Shown: piece after piece, positions 32,109 through 45,035 of the stretch | Layout of the letters: every line of letters starts with the position of its first letter | How positions within the stretch are numbered: position 1 is the first letter of the stretch | DNA from: Uloborus plumipes | Taxonomy: Eukaryota > Arthropoda > Arachnida > Araneae > Uloboridae | Length of the DNA: 64,000 nt | NCBI GenBank assembly: GCA_038373865.1 | Contig: JAXGGA010004424.1 | Span: 24,630-88,629 of the forward strand | Reading direction: 5' to 3' | The notes under the pieces: model-generated | Databases searched by the model: none | Told to the model about the DNA's origin: nothing | Seen by the model: only the letters and a program-made list of their open reading frames with translations | Program-made: the position numbers and the translations under genes

Positions 32109-33527
32109 TTGTTTTTTTCGCTCCACCCTAGTGACCATATAAATGGTGTTCAGAAACTGATTCAGGAAGTCCAACCCAAATCATTATTTGTTTACTGTAG
32201 CAACCATTCCTTGGATTTATGTCTACAAGAAGCTGCCCGGTCTTGCACTTTAATTTGTGAAGTCATGGCATTGGTGAAAGATGTTTCGAAGATCATACTA
32301 TCTTCAGCTAAAAGAAAGCAAACATATTTGAACATTGTTCTCCCTCCATGTGACCAGGACAGTAAAGAAAAACAAATGTCCAACCTCATACCCCTTTGTC
32401 CATCAAGATGGTGCATTCGCGTCACTGCGTTAAACCGTTTTGTTGCTAAATCCGAGGAGGTGATGCAGACAGTCGCTGCAATTTTAGACGATAGAAATGC
32501 AGTTTCAGATGAAAGAAAAGCAGCTCTAAGGGGATATAAAAGACAGCTGAAAAAAGCAAAGACTCTGTTTGCGTTAAAAGTAACCAGTAGAATTTTCGCT
32601 CCTTGTAAACAGTTTGCTAAAGTTCTGCAAAACCTGGCTATACTGTCACTAAGGCAATTACATGTGCCCAAATTCTGTCAGACATGCTTTTGAATATGCG
32701 AACAGAGGAAAATTTTGATTGTCTCTGGACAGAAACTAAGGAAACAGCGGAATTGTTAGGTTTGGAGCTACAACAGAAATAGCGATAAAGAAAGGTTCCA
32801 CGTCGCTTAGAGCACTCCAACGTATCTGACAATTCAATTGCTGTGAATTTCACAGAAACTGTTAAACTCCGACAATGCTTTTTCGAAGTAATGGACATAG
32901 TAATTGAAGAAATTAAAAAGCTGTTCCACCAAACCGGAATGATGAATATTGTTCAGCTAAAAGTAGTGCCGACAAGTACAGCAAGAGGAAGTCCCTTGCA
33001 AGAAAAATTGGGTGTCCATGCAAGTGACTTCGATATCGAAAAGTTAGAGGCACAATTAATTCTGCTACTACTGTAACAAAGGGAGAATTATCTTCCTTTG
33101 ATATTTGCGAATAAATGGTAGCAGAATCAAGTACCGTTAGACAGCTACTGAGTGAAGTTTTTAAATTAGTTGAACTTATTCGCACCGTTCCAGCTTCAGT
33201 ATCACCGGCCGAAAGGTCATTTAGTTCACTTCGGCGAGTAAAAACGTATTTGCGATCCAATATGTTGCAAAAACGTTTGACTCACCTCCTTCCGCTGAAC
33301 ATACACGAATCTCGTATTGCCAAATTGGATCTAGATTCCATTTGCAAGGAATTTATCTGCAGAACCGCCAAAAGAAAAAGCGCATTTGGCATGTAAATAT
33401 ATCTGGATTTTATTTTTCCCTAAGAAATTAAGAAATATGGAATTAAAAAAAAGTTTGTGCTCCATTGGTTGTTATTTTTTAGTTTGCCCCCCCCCCCCTC
33501 ACTTCCCAAAACGTTGGCACGTCACTG
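32109..33527 (+). pseudogene. hAT transposase remnant, ZMYM1-like type
   Basis: Fragments in changing frames give a recognisable order. 32160-32640: YCSNHSLDLCLQEAA and CPSRWCIRVTALNRF, phrases of the ZMYM1/DUF4371-like hAT transposases. 32640-32780: after a frameshift, a helical segment with ITCAQILSDML. 32780-33060: a region ending FDIEKLEAQL. 33120-33396: the C-terminal hAT dimerisation domain, PASVSPAERSFSSLRRVKTY followed by LTHLLPLNIHES. The N-terminal zinc finger part is absent. Several frameshifts and stops make it non-functional. The 3' flank ends GGCACGTCACTG at 33527, whose complement CAGTGACGTGCC resembles a hAT terminus; no left terminus was found. Confidence 0.88.
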
Positions 33528-34305
33528 ACTTGCGGCAGCAATTTTAACTTTTGAGTTTTCTTTCTTTCTTTTTTTTTTTTTTTGCATTTGACTTTTTTTA
33601 GCCATTTGCTTGACAAAGTATTTGCCTTTGTACCTCGTTATTGCGATTTAAGGTTGAAAAGGCTGTGAAAAATTTAAGCAAAGCTCCAAATTTAAAGACT
33701 TCAGGAATATGAGATACCAATTTCTCGTCGACAATTTCACCGTCTGCATGGGATAGGACTCAGGGTTGCCAGACGTCCCGGATTTCAAGGGACAGTCCCG
33801 TTTTTTGAAACATAGTCCCGCGTCCCGGGGAACCTTGATACGGGACGGCTAAAGTCCCGTATTTTAAAGCTAAGAGCAACATTTTGCAAAACAAAACATT
33901 ATTTTCAGAAAAAATTAAGTAAAACAAAAAATAAGAGAATCGAGTGATAAGAAAATTAATTGAATCATTTTTTTCTGTTCTAAAGTGTAATGTTAGTGTT
34001 CTGTTCAGTTAGAGCAGAAATCATTGTGACAATCAATTCAACAAAAGTGTCGTTTATTGTAAAAGTGTAGCTCCTTGTAAATGAATTTATTATACCTTAT
34101 TAAATATATAAAGCACTTCTCAAATTTTTCTTTATGAAAGATATAATAACTGTTCAACTTAGTCCCTAGGTATTTATCTTTTGAAATTTACTTTGCTTCG
34201 CTTTTATACTAAAAGGCGTCACTAAATGTTATTCCATTCAGAAAACAAATAGGCATTTTAAAATATGAAGATACCCAATTTTTACCCCGAACGACAGAAG
34301 TATAA

Positions 34306-35249
34306 GGGTGATTCTCTGTAAACTGGTAATTGGCTGTCCGGACTGAGCATTTTAAAAATAATAAAGTGTAATAAAGTAATTATCGCTCTTAATACAAGTA
34401 AAGCATTAATACTTTGTGGCCCAATTGTATTTGGAATGATAACAATTTAATATTTTTTTTCTAGAAATTATCTAAGCGCCAAAAACACAGTCCCCTGGCT
34501 GTCCCAATCCCATAGTCTAACTGTTAAAGATAGTATTTCAAAAAACCTATTAACACTACAAAAATTTGGCAATTAATATCTAAAAATAGAACAATGAAGC
34601 TATATTTTTCTTATGAAATAAGGTATAATTACGTATTTCTAACACTTAAAATTGTCATGTAAATTCTGTCCGGAGTTTTTTTCAAACAGTCCCCTGCAAC
34701 AAATTCAAAGCTGTAATACGAAAAATCTATAACTTTTTCAAATTCTTTTTGGCATGAAGTTTAAAGCAATCAGTGTGAATTTGCCGAAATTGACGAGAAC
34801 GGTGTTGAAACGCTATTTTGCTTAGTTTGAGAGCCACATTTGTGATGAAAATATGCATCTGGGTCGTTGCAAAAACAGTCCTCTGGGGAGTGATTTTATT
34901 AATGTCAATTAATTTAATTATAAAACATATTAGTTATTATGTCCACGATTTGTGCCTTAATTTATAGGTAGTCTCGTAACTAATTATGTTCCAATAGTTT
35001 TGCAGATATTACGCAACAAAGAGCAAAAACACAGTCACCTGGCACAGTCCCCTGCCTAGTTATACTAGGCGGGGGACTAACCGCCTTACATGATTTATCA
35101 GAAAAACACGAACTTCAATTGGCCCTCTTTCAAACCAAAGTAATAGATTCATTTTCTGAGCAATAGTATTATTAATTATACGAACATTTCAAAAAACCGT
35201 GCCCGGACAGATTTCGTGTGAAAAATGACGAGTTTACAGAGAATTGCCC
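34306..35249 (+). mobile_element. AGTCCCCTG-motif TIR element, copy 1, 944 bp
   Basis: Left end GGGTGATTCTCTGTAAACT; complement of the right end GGGCAATTCTCTGTAAACT. ATAA flanks both sides (34302-34305, 35250-35253). CAGTCCCCTG or near variants recur at about 34489, 34690, 34869, 35033 and 35045, and a hairpin AGTCCCCTGCCTAG/ACTAGGCGGGGGACT lies at about 35046-35080. No coding sequence. A second copy is inverted at 52274. Confidence 0.88.
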
Positions 35250-35456
35250 ATAAACTGCAATGAGCTTTATGGGAACCTAAAGACACATCAAAACTTAGAA
35301 AGAATAATTATAGCATTAAAATCAAGTATTAAGCATAATTAAAAAAAATAATTACGACATTATATTAGAATAATTATTATGTCATCATACTGAAAAACTG
35401 TAGAGTTTTTTTTTTTCCCGTAAAGATATTGAATATTGAATTTTTATTTATTTTAG

Positions 35457-37035
35457 CCCTCTCAGCACCAGAATATTATAAATCTCAAAAAAAAATTTTC
35501 TTCTCCCCAACAAGTACAAATTATCTCCATTTTTTGTTAGAAAAAATTTGTTTTTCTTATCTGCACTCCTTCCTAGTTATTTTTACAAGCCTCATATGAG
35601 GCTTACTGTGCTTAAGGGTTGTATGTATACTCTCATGTATTTTTATTTCATTCCGGAAACAAAGGGTAGATTTTTTGTTTCAAAAACAATTTTTATTTTT
35701 AAATGAAATTATAATTGAAAAGAGAAAGAAATACATGAAAACAAGCTTATTTTTCAATTTTTTTTCTCGAATGAAATGCTTCAAAGCATTCAGGGCATAG
35801 AGGCTCTACATTTTTCACATATGTACCTAGTTTTTCTCAAACAGCCATGCTAGTGGCATTTGGCTGCATATTTTTTATCTGTTTTTGCAAGGTAGTGGTT
35901 GCTTCCATCCTTTCTCAGTTCGACTGCTGCTTGTATTTTCACCCTTTTCTTCACCGCTGGCTCGCCAAAAGATGATCTACCTTTCTTTTTGTTCATATTT
36001 GAGGATCCTTGATAAATCATTTGAGGTAGCAACTGAGGATTTGAATTCCTTTGATGATCCTTTGATGTTTTCACAAAGCTTCAGTACCATTCCTCCAATT
36101 GATCCAAATTCACTTACATAACCATTTTGATTTGCATCCTTCATAAATTTCAAAAACGTAAACATATCCTGAAATTCCAGCTAGAACCCAAGTCTTGATA
36201 CCCCGAGGATGTGGTTTGCCTGTTATATATTGTTTTATTTTTGCCTTTCCCTTGTGAATGGAATAATCATTTCATCAAGAGATAAATGCTCCTCTGATTC
36301 ATAAGCCTCCTTAAATACTTTGGAAAAGTAATTCAGCACTGGCCTGATTTTATGAAGTTTGTCATTGTTAGTGTTAGGCACATCATCTGAGACAAAGTGC
36401 AAATATTTTCGGATTTCAGCAATTCGATTTTTTGTCATTATCCATTGATGTACATTACCGTTTTCATCCATTTTTCTGCTGCAAAAAAATGCAAAATTAT
36501 AAAAAAAAAACAATTTTTTATGCATTTTAAGTCACAATCTCAAAATATTACATATTTTACACAATAATACAAGTCAATATCACACATCATACTTTTAAAG
36601 TTAGCACAGAACAGTTGGTGTGAAAACAACACATTGCAACCACGAATAACGTTAAGCCTCATATGAGACTCGTTACTTTTGCTCTATTTTAACAGAAAAT
36701 ACTTGGTTTAGAGCTAATTAAAAGACATTTTAATAATCTTGGTAGGTTTTAAAACGGAAAAATATCCAACTTACCTTTGAAAATGATGTGCAGCAGCAAA
36801 TAACTTGAATTACTTTCTCTCCACAAGCAACACCAGCTTGAAATCCAAACTATAAGAAATGAAAGCCATGCTGCCATCTAGAAAATATTTTTTTACACTA
36901 CTTAGGAACCTCATATGTGATCTACATGAATAGGTGGACATCAATGACGGAAAAAAAATCATTTTAAGTGTTTACTTCTTCCAAAATTGAGTTCAAAAGT
37001 AGGAGCCTCATATGAGGTCCAGGGTGCCGAGAGGG
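35457..37035 (-). mobile_element. piggyBac-like element, deletion derivative
   Basis: Ends CCCTCTCAGCACC and (complement of right) CCCTCTCGGCACC with identical TTAG tetramers outside (35453-35456, 37036-37039), a variant of the piggyBac TTAA. The palindrome CCTCATATGAGG or a close variant lies near 35591, 36657, 36909 and 37007, next to both ends. It holds a minus-strand transposase remnant. Confidence 0.82.
35850..36525 (-). pseudogene. piggyBac-type transposase remnant
   Basis: The upstream part (36525-36235) reads TKNRIAEIRKYLHFVSDD, DKLHKIRPVLNYF and EEHLSLDEMIIPF, which match the DDE_Tnp_1_7 core including the first catalytic Asp. It then runs on in another frame as ITGKPHPRGIKTWVLAGISG, and in a third as GSIGGMVLKLCENI. 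Two or more frameshifts and missing ends make it dead. The rest of the about 550-residue protein is absent. Confidence 0.82.
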
Positions 37036-37094
37036 TTAGGCAAAATTTCCAAGAGTTAGTTTAAATAGTAGGGTTTAATTATATGTCTCCTTAG

Positions 37095-38347
37095 TTGTAA
37101 TCAAACTTTTTCTTACCGACGTATTAAAATTATTTTGCACGTATTCAAATTTCCCCAATGGCTCGTATAGCATTTTGAAAAAGTACATACAAAACATTAG
37201 TCATCAGTAGAAACGACTATTGTATTTTTCACTATTCTGGGGCTCAGAGAGGGTGTTAGCCCCCCCCCCCATCCCTGGTTTTGGGAAATTAATGTATTTT
37301 CATACAAGTGGGGGTGACTTTTTTCTGTTTTGGTATAACTTAAATTGAAAAAAAAGCTCTCCCCCCCTCCCCTCGGCAAAATTTGAAATGACTGCACTGC
37401 ACGAGGAAAAAGGTTTTTTTTTTTTTTTCTATTAACAGGGGAATAGAAACTTTCACAATATTTAGTGTTAAACCTTTTCCGACTAGAATTAATGAAGAAA
37501 AAAAACTATGCAATGGCAAAGAATGTAGTTTTAATTTATATGTATTTTCATATGCTTATTGTGTATTTTTTTCTTCGTGTATATTTGTGAGAAACGTTTG
37601 ATATTAAATAAGGTTGCTAATAAGGTTGTAAAAATTCAACCTTTAGACTTCGTCTCTGACCCTCCCCCCCCCCTTCCATAAACCTGTCCCATATTTACAG
37701 TTCGTAAATCTGGCAACCCTGATTGTAATCAAAATTTTTCTTACCGACGTATTAAAATTATTTTGCACGTATTCAAAATTCCCCAATGGCTCGTATAGCA
37801 TTTTGAAAAAGTACATACAAAACATTAGTCATCAGTAGAAACAACTATTGTATTTTTCACTATTCTGGGGCTCAGAGAGGGTGTTAGCCCCCCCCCCCCA
37901 CCCCTGGTTTTGGGAAATTAATGTATTTTCCTACAAGTGGGGGTGACTTTTTTCTGTTTTGGTATAACTTAAATTGAAAAAAAAACTCTCCCCCCCCCCC
38001 CTCGGCAAAATTTGAAATGACTGCACTGCACGAGGAAAAAGGTTTTTTTTTTCTATTAACAGGGGAATAGAAACTTTCACAATATTTAGTGTTAAACCGT
38101 TTCCGACTAGAATTAATGAAGAAAAAAAACTATGCAATGGCAAAGTATGTAGTTTTAATTTATATGTATTTTCATATGCTTATTGTGTATTTTTTTCTTC
38201 GTGTATATTTGTGAGAAACGTTTAATATTAAATAAGGTTGCTAATAAGGTTGTAAAAATTCAACCTTTAGACTTCGTCTCTCACCCCCCCCCCCCCTCTT
38301 TCCATAAACATGTCCTGTATTTACAGTTCGTAAATCTGGCAACCCTG
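37095..38347. repeat. Tandem duplication, 628-bp unit
   Basis: Two consecutive copies start TTGTAATCAAA (37095 and 37723) and each ends AAATCTGGCAACCCTG. They contain C runs, GGGGCTCAGAGAGGGTGTTA and GGGAATAGAAACTTTCACAA, and differ by only a few substitutions and run-length changes, so this is recent. The unit includes the right terminus of the composite element. Confidence 0.92.
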
Positions 38348-38399
38348 GATAGGACGTCCATCTACAAAGCATATGAAACGATGCCTTCCATCACTATCT

Positions 38400-38530
38400 G
38401 AAACTCGTTAAATTTGGTGACTTTTCGGCAGACTTTAAGACCTTATTTTCTTATATTTCGAAAACGGGGACACGAGGGCAAACAAATTACGAATCGAGAA
38501 AAATGGTTTGCTATGATCTTTCAAATGCTA
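38400..38530. repeat. Repeat R1, partial copy
   Basis: Shares GACTTTTCGGCAGACTTTAAG, TTTCGAAAACGGGGACACGAG and a CTTTCAAATGC phrase with the copies at 53.3-53.7 kb and 55.8-56.2 kb. It directly follows the composite element. Confidence 0.6.
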
Positions 38531-39290
38531 ACATTTTTTTTTTCATGATTGCATTGTAGTATGGATTCCTGGTAAGCATCAAAAGATCCCTGAAACGAAT
38601 TTGGCAGAGATCCAACGCAAAATGTATTTGTATTAGGAAAGCTCCCTTATTGGGGCTTTCCCCCTCTATAAGAGGCAAACACCATCGATGTCGATTCCTG
38701 AGCTTCAGAGGACCTCTGTGCCAAATTTGGCAAGTCCGACGCGAGTTATGAATTTAGACCTAAACCTTGCTACACCGAAACCAACCTTGCACAAAAACAA
38801 AAAGGTTTCTTAAACAAATCAGTAATGCACTTTTTTTTAAATGAATGAGTACACTGTAAAACCTAAATGGTAAACTTCTACGTCAAATAGATATTGTTGC
38901 ACAATAACTAATACTTGTTTTTGGTAACGATCGTTACAAAGATTTTAGATCAGTTCGCCTGCCTGTAATTAAAAACTAATAAAACTTACGAAAAAATTGA
39001 TTGGTGAAAAATGGCAAAGGAGGTGCTTACTAAATCACTATTAATCGTTATCTTCCAAATTGGATCCAGTGTTGCCAGAGTCTAGGCTGGAATCTTAATA
39101 ATTTTTAACTGAAAAATTGGGTTAGAAAAACCGCAACTTTAGGACGCTGAAACTATGTTTACAGTAAAAACTAGGGTATTTTACGCTTTGAATTAGTAAA
39201 CTATGCTTTCTTGTGAATAAAATGACATAAAAAATGTTATTAAAAAGTGAGTTTCATATTTGTGATGTCTCTGTCCTATTTTTCATAGAT
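38530..39290. other. No gene seen
   Basis: Holds a small inverted repeat GGAAAGC/GCTTTCC at about 38636-38662. No coding sequence recognised. Confidence 0.5.
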
Positions 39291-39560
39291 TGGACCTCCA
39301 TATCTCTATGAATACTGGTTGTACAAATATAAATTTTTTGTGTTAGTTTTTTTTTTCTAAGTAATTAATTTAGTTGTTTTATTTTTATGTGAGCGATTTC
39401 CTCAAATACGACCAGAACGCACTGGACATAGTATTAAAAGTTAGATTTTGTTACTTTTTTTTTCCTTTTTTTGCTTTAAACCTTTTCTATCTTAACTCTG
39501 CATCCCATTTTGACTATTTTTGCAACTGTAAATATGCAAAATGGTTGGAAAATAGAGATT
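39290..39560. repeat. Degenerate half-copy of the adjacent long-TIR element
   Basis: Shares TTTTTTGTGTTAG, TATCTTAACTCT and ATTTTTGCAA, in the same order, with 40540-40710. It lies just outside the complete element. Confidence 0.5.
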
Positions 39561-39591
39561 AGTTAGATTAAACATGAACATGCTAAATATA

Positions 39592-40777
39592 CAGTGTGTT
39601 CCAAGTCAACTGTCATGACCTCTAATTCCTCAACCGTTCATCCTAGATGCATACTTCCAATTGCAAATTTGCTCAAAATGAGGTAGAGAGCCAAAATATT
39701 GAAAGTTTGAAGCGAAAAAATAATTCAGTCAAAAAATACGAAATCTAACTTTTTATAGGGACTCCGGGTCCCCAAACTTATATTTAGGGAAAGAATCTCC
39801 ATTGAAAAATAATACTAACACAAAAAAATGACAGTTGTGCGATCAAAATTTGCGGAGATATTTGAGTTTTAAATGCGCAGGGCCCATAAACAAATTGACG
39901 AAAGAAAATTTTCGCCCTGCCAGAGGAATAACGAGCTTTTAGATTAGGGACGATAATGAAATTTGTTTCGTCCATGTCAGAAAAAATTCGCTTCTCATTG
40001 TATTCAAAAATAAATGCAGATGATACAAGACTACAAAACATAACAGGACAAGGTAAATTATTATACAATTTTATACAAAGATATTAAACACACGAAATAT
40101 GTAGAATCTAAGAAATAATATACATTGCGATTACATTGTCCGTAAAGCAACACCATTTCTAGATACTGTTCCGTAGTGTACATCGTAACTTCAAGCCTTA
40201 ACGAAATGCATCTAGTTAAGCCGATTTTACTCTGCAGTGAAAGGATTACGCTATTTCAAGCACTCACTGTACAGTCGGTAAATTTATATTCGCGAATTCA
40301 GCAAGACGTTTTCATTCTTTCTTATTCAATTTTTTTCGTATTTTAATTCCCATGTTAAATATATTTCAGTTAATATATTTCAGGAAAAAAAGGATTTTTT
40401 GTTATTAAAGAACTCTGAATGGTGCGAATTTCGTGTGTATATGGCCCCCAAAATCACTTAAAATAACGCTAGTGTAAAGTGGTATAGGTCATAAAGTTTC
40501 ATGTTTCATTTCTCCATGGATTTTGATCGCACAAATGTTATTTTTTTGTGTTAGTATTATTTTTCAATGGAGATTATTTCCCTAAATATAAGTTTGGGGG
40601 CCCGGAGCCCCTATAAAAAGTTAATTTTTTTATTTCTTAACCAATTTATTTTTTTGCTTCAATCTTTCCATATCTTAACTCTCCTCCTCATTTCGAGCAA
40701 TTTTGCAAATGGAAGTACACATCTAGGACGAACGGTTGAAGAAATAGAGGTCATGAAGGTTAACTTGGAACACCCTG
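39592..40777. mobile_element. TIR element with about 240-bp inverted repeats
   Basis: Left end CAGTGTGTTCCAAGTCAAC; complement of the right end CAGGGTGTTCCAAGTTAAC. TA on both sides (39590-39591, 40778-40779). The arms stay alignable for some 240 bases (GACCTCTA, CAACCGTTC, CCTAAATATAAGTTTGGGG and so on). The middle has no recognisable transposase. Probably a Tc1/mariner-type derivative. Confidence 0.85.
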
Positions 40778-40779
40778 TA

Positions 40780-42659
40780 TAAAGAACAGCGCAATGATAT
40801 TACGTAATCGCGATATTTCTCCCAAATAAATCTAGCGTCAAAAGAGTGAAAAGAAAAATAGTCAAAAATGACCAAAATACAACCAATATAGAAATATTAT
40901 AGGAAAACGAGGGAAAAATCACACCACAAAGCAAGTTAACTCTAACTACAACTGCGATCTTGAGTATGAAAAAGAAAAACTGTACTGTTTAATTCTCATT
41001 ATTTTAATTTTACTTAAATCAACAAATCGGTAAAAGAACTAACTATTCTTCGTACTGAAGACTCAAAATAATGTTTAAACAGCAAATTCACATTGAAATT
41101 TTCTTCTGATTATTTATTCATACGCCTAAGCTTCTATGGATTTCATGCTTTGGAGGTAAGGTTTAAGTTTTCAAGTCATAGAACAATTGCATGCCTTAAA
41201 AAAGGATAAATCCTTGACAGAGTTAAAGCCGCGCGTGTTATCTACTGTTAAAACCGAAGCTATACCTAATCTTTTATGCAATACATGATACGAGTACGCT
41301 GGATCTCTTAAAGAAATAGTTATTTTATTTCACCACGTCCGTTAGTAAGAGAAACTGTCGACAAATGTGAGTATTCTTTTAAATTAAGGGTTAGCATTTC
41401 TCGTTTTAGATTTGAAATTTGGTTTATTCGCTAGATTTTGGGTTTTTTTTTTTAAAGATTTCGTACGTTTAAATTGCTTAATTTCTTATTTAAATTTTAT
41501 TTATTTATGTACTTTAATAACTGCTACTCCTAAAAAATGATAATAATTATTTTTAATTAAAGAAGTTGAAGTTAACATGACTTTATCAGTCACTTTTTAG
41601 CTAAAGTACAAAATTTTAATCTAACCCTAAAACATTTCTTCTATAGTTCAGCGTTTTCGAAACTGTTTGTTTATTTCGAACGGGCTACGTATTAGCTACT
41701 AACCATTTTCAGACCTAGTGTATTCCCAGAAAAAATGTACTTAGTTTTTCTTAGAAACGTGTTGAAGTAGTCATTAAAATCGAAAGACTTTATCAAACGA
41801 ATCAAACTTTAAAAGGGCTATTTTTCCCAGTTTTGAACTACTCTGCGCAGCTGCTTTAAAAATATAAAATTATCCCATTTGCTTCTCCGGCACTTTATCT
41901 TATGTAGGGGAAAGTGGGGCAAAATGAAATTGTGGAATATTTACTTTATTTAAGTTTTACCTTTCTACAGCTTGACCACAAAAAGATAGTGGGTGACCCT
42001 GCAGAGAAACGAACAGCGTCATTTGTTTCGTTTCTGGTAGTCCCCTTTTCGAAAACTTACTAATTCTCTCAATGGTGCAAAAGATGGTTTTCAAATACGT
42101 TTTTAAAATTCCAATTTTCAATTAAGAAAATTCTCTGATGTAGAGACCCCGAATTACTCCGCCCTACATGAACAAAGATTGTCTAAAACTGCATTTTTAG
42201 AATAATACAATAATACATAATCTAGACAAAGTACTGAGAGGAAAGCTTTTGAACTCCAGCTTCCAAAGGAAATCAGAGATATCAATTACGTTTCTAAAAG
42301 TTTCAACCTCCAAAAATGGACGGGGATCGTCTCTGCAAGCCTTGTTTTTTTTACTCTAACATTGCGAAAGATCGTTTAAAATGCATCTCTAACACTGCAA
42401 TTACAAAAAAATTCCCGGGAGAGAACCCCCAGGGTCCCCTATTTTGTACTGAATATTATGTTTACGATTCAGCTCATACTTCTAATATTTACATCCAGTA
42501 ATGAGTCCCCAAATCTTTTTTTTTTAATCAGAAGTCAAAAATTCTCTCAATATTTAAGATGCTTGAGAGATAATTAGGGGGCACCAATTTCATGTCTACG
42601 GTTGTGAATATAGTAACCTCTTGATTTAAAAGTACAACAATGTGTAAAACATTTTCAAA
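40780..42659. other. No supported gene; one possible decayed element
   Basis: AT-rich. AGGGGAAAGTGGGGCAAAATG near 41907 and CCGCCCTACATG near 42160 resemble the two ends of a further GGG-ended element, but match weakly. No coding features. Confidence 0.4.
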
Positions 42660-43929
42660 TCCCTACTAATAATAAAACTGAAGGTGGGTCTGTCTGTCTG
42701 TCTTTCTTTCCTTCTTTCTGTCTGTCTGTTACGCGCGTAGCGCCAACACCGTTCTGTAGATTTTCATGAAATTTGGCACAAAATTAGTTTGTAGCATGGG
42801 GTTATGCACTAAGAAGTGATTTTTCAAAAATTCTATTTCGTTCTTTTTCTGTTCTAATTCTCAGCGAAAATTCGATAAAATAGGGAAGAAATACTTCATA
42901 CACATTTTTATGTCATTCGAAAGCATTGTCAAGTTTTATGTTATTCGATGAAGTCAGTTTGAAGTTTCTACGAGTATTAGAAGAGCTGTAATAATTGTTT
43001 TTAGAATCCCGGAAATTCAAGGCTTACCTTCAGCAGAGCAAGCCAAACGATTCTAAAATGGTTAAGCTAGAGAATAAAATTTGTTTGTAAATAAAGATGA
43101 AATGAAATATTTTATTAACGGAAATCAACTTTTCATTTTGTTACCATGGTTACGTTTTTATTTCGCTTATTTGTTTCTTTCTTTTTCCCTTAATAATTTA
43201 AAAAAATGTATTTGTTTTTGTAGCAATCCAAACTCCAAGCCTTATTAAAATTAGTCAAATTAAATATAATAAAACCGTGAGAAGATAACACAAGGCAATC
43301 AAATGAGAAATCGAGTCCTTTCCTTAAAATAGGTACAGAAGGAAGATACTGACGCGTACCATTTTTGTGAGTTTAGAGACATTTTGGCGATCTGACAAGT
43401 TGTATGGAAAGTGAATAATTCTTTAACCAAATGAGGTCAAAAAAGAGACAACATTGGACAGTAAACCATTCTAAATTTATCGTCTGCAAAACATATTTTA
43501 CTTCATTAATAATTTATTTTAATATAAATTGCAGTAAATGGCTTGAGTGAACGAATTTAGCTTTTAATTTATAGTTTGCTGGTTGATGTTTGTCGATGTT
43601 TATTGTTTTTATTATCATTATTAAGAATAATGCACGAAATTTCTATGACTAATACTTAAAATTTTTAGATCAGTTGAGTTTAAAAGAAAAAAGTGCTCCA
43701 AATATATTTTTGCAATGTGATTATTTATTGTTAAACTGTAATTTGCTGCAGTAATTGCATTTAAAAAATAATAAAAGACAATATTAAAAGTTAATTTTTT
43801 GGCGACTTTTTTACAATTTGGCATTTAATTCTATTTCAGTATATTTGCTTGTATCGTATTGCGATATTGCAACGTTCTTTCTATAAAGTGTGTCATTTCG
43901 GAAAAGGTGTTATTTTGTTTTTGAAGTTA

Positions 43930-45035
43930 GGGCGCTTTTCCACTTGACGACACGACAACGACGAAAGTCGGACGGTAATACTGCAACGATAAGTACGGTG
44001 TCGTGTCGTCTATAGCACTGCTTTTCCACTCAAACGATATAGTTTCCCGAAGGGGTCATTTTCCACTGCATTTCATTTCGAAACAGCACTGTGTTCGCAC
44101 GTATATTATTATAGCTGCTCAATTTAACAGATTACGACTACTATATTTGCTTAACCTCATGAGAAAAAGAAAACGAATTAAGAGACGGTATTGAGTGCAC
44201 GATATTTTTAAAGAAAGTTACATTGTAGGCGAGTTTCATAAACTTTTCAAGAAATTGCGAAGAGATTTTAGGTGATTTTAAATATTTTTACTAAATTTAC
44301 AAAGAATAGTAAAAAATTAAAATCTGGACAAGGTTATTTAACACAAGTAGTTTAATCTAAAGTGTATAATATATTTTTATAGTTACGAACAATGCTCTTT
44401 GAAATTACCTGTTTCTTTCTTGTCTGTAGAAGTTTTGCCGTCATATTCCTCATCTAAAAATCTAAAAACTTCTTCCCGGTCTTTTTCCTTGTGAGTTTTG
44501 TTTTTGTATAAAATATTTCGCTTATCCCATAGACACGGTCACTGCTCAATTAATTCACACAAAACAGACACGTCAAACTTGAATGTCATGACTACTGTGT
44601 TGCTCATCGAAGAAAGTTCAGAATGAAAATGTAATTTTTTTTGAAGCATTAAAAATCGTCTGCGTTACAATTAATGAAACTAAGTATAAAACAAAATGAT
44701 CCAAATCTTTTATTGCTACATCTTTTATCAATCGTCTGCAAATTGAAGCTTATATTTTATTAATGCAGAGATGTCGAATTTAAACGCCATTGCTTTCGTT
44801 CGAAGAAAGTAAACAGATGGATGAATATCGTCCCGATTTTAAAGGCGAGACGGATGCCATCCGACACGAATGGGACGACAAACGACAGCGTTCTGTCGGA
44901 GACGGCACAATCGTCCTGGAATCGGGAGATGGAAAAGCGCATAGCATATTTTAATGTATTTTGCGTGCTCCAATGTCGGATGACGACAATCGCTTACGAT
45001 TTATCGTTGCCGTGTCGGTAAGTGGAAAAGCGCCC
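43930..45035. mobile_element. Harbinger-like MITE with TTA target duplication
   Basis: Ends GGGCGCTTTTCCACTTGACG and (complement) GGGCGCTTTTCCACTTACCG. TTA flanks both sides (43927-43929, 45036-45038). Helitron copy 2 has the uninterrupted site GAAGTTAGGAAAG at 46921-46933. Short words built on GACGACA and GTGTCGTC recur inside. No transposase gene. The 3-bp TWA target fits PIF/Harbinger. Confidence 0.9.

Larger units (their letters stand above)
33760..38347. mobile_element. Composite hAT-like element with nested insertions
   Basis: Left end TCAGGGTTGCCAGACGTCCC; right end complement CAGGGTTGCCAGATTTACG. GATAGGAC lies at both edges (33752-33759, 38348-38355), consistent with an 8-bp target duplication, with one base of uncertainty on the left. 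GTCCCG recurs near the left end. Inside lie a TTAA-type MITE, a piggyBac-like remnant and a tandem duplication of the right end. Confidence 0.7.

Noticed and set aside
32192..32671. 159-codon minus-strand frame
   Set aside because: Antisense shadow of the hAT transposase remnant.
41907..42166. GGG-ended element with AGGGGAAAGTGGGGCAAAAT start
   Set aside because: The two proposed ends match too weakly and no target duplication is visible.
44003..44194. Short basic open frame
   Set aside because: Lies inside the Harbinger-like MITE; no transposase or Myb features.
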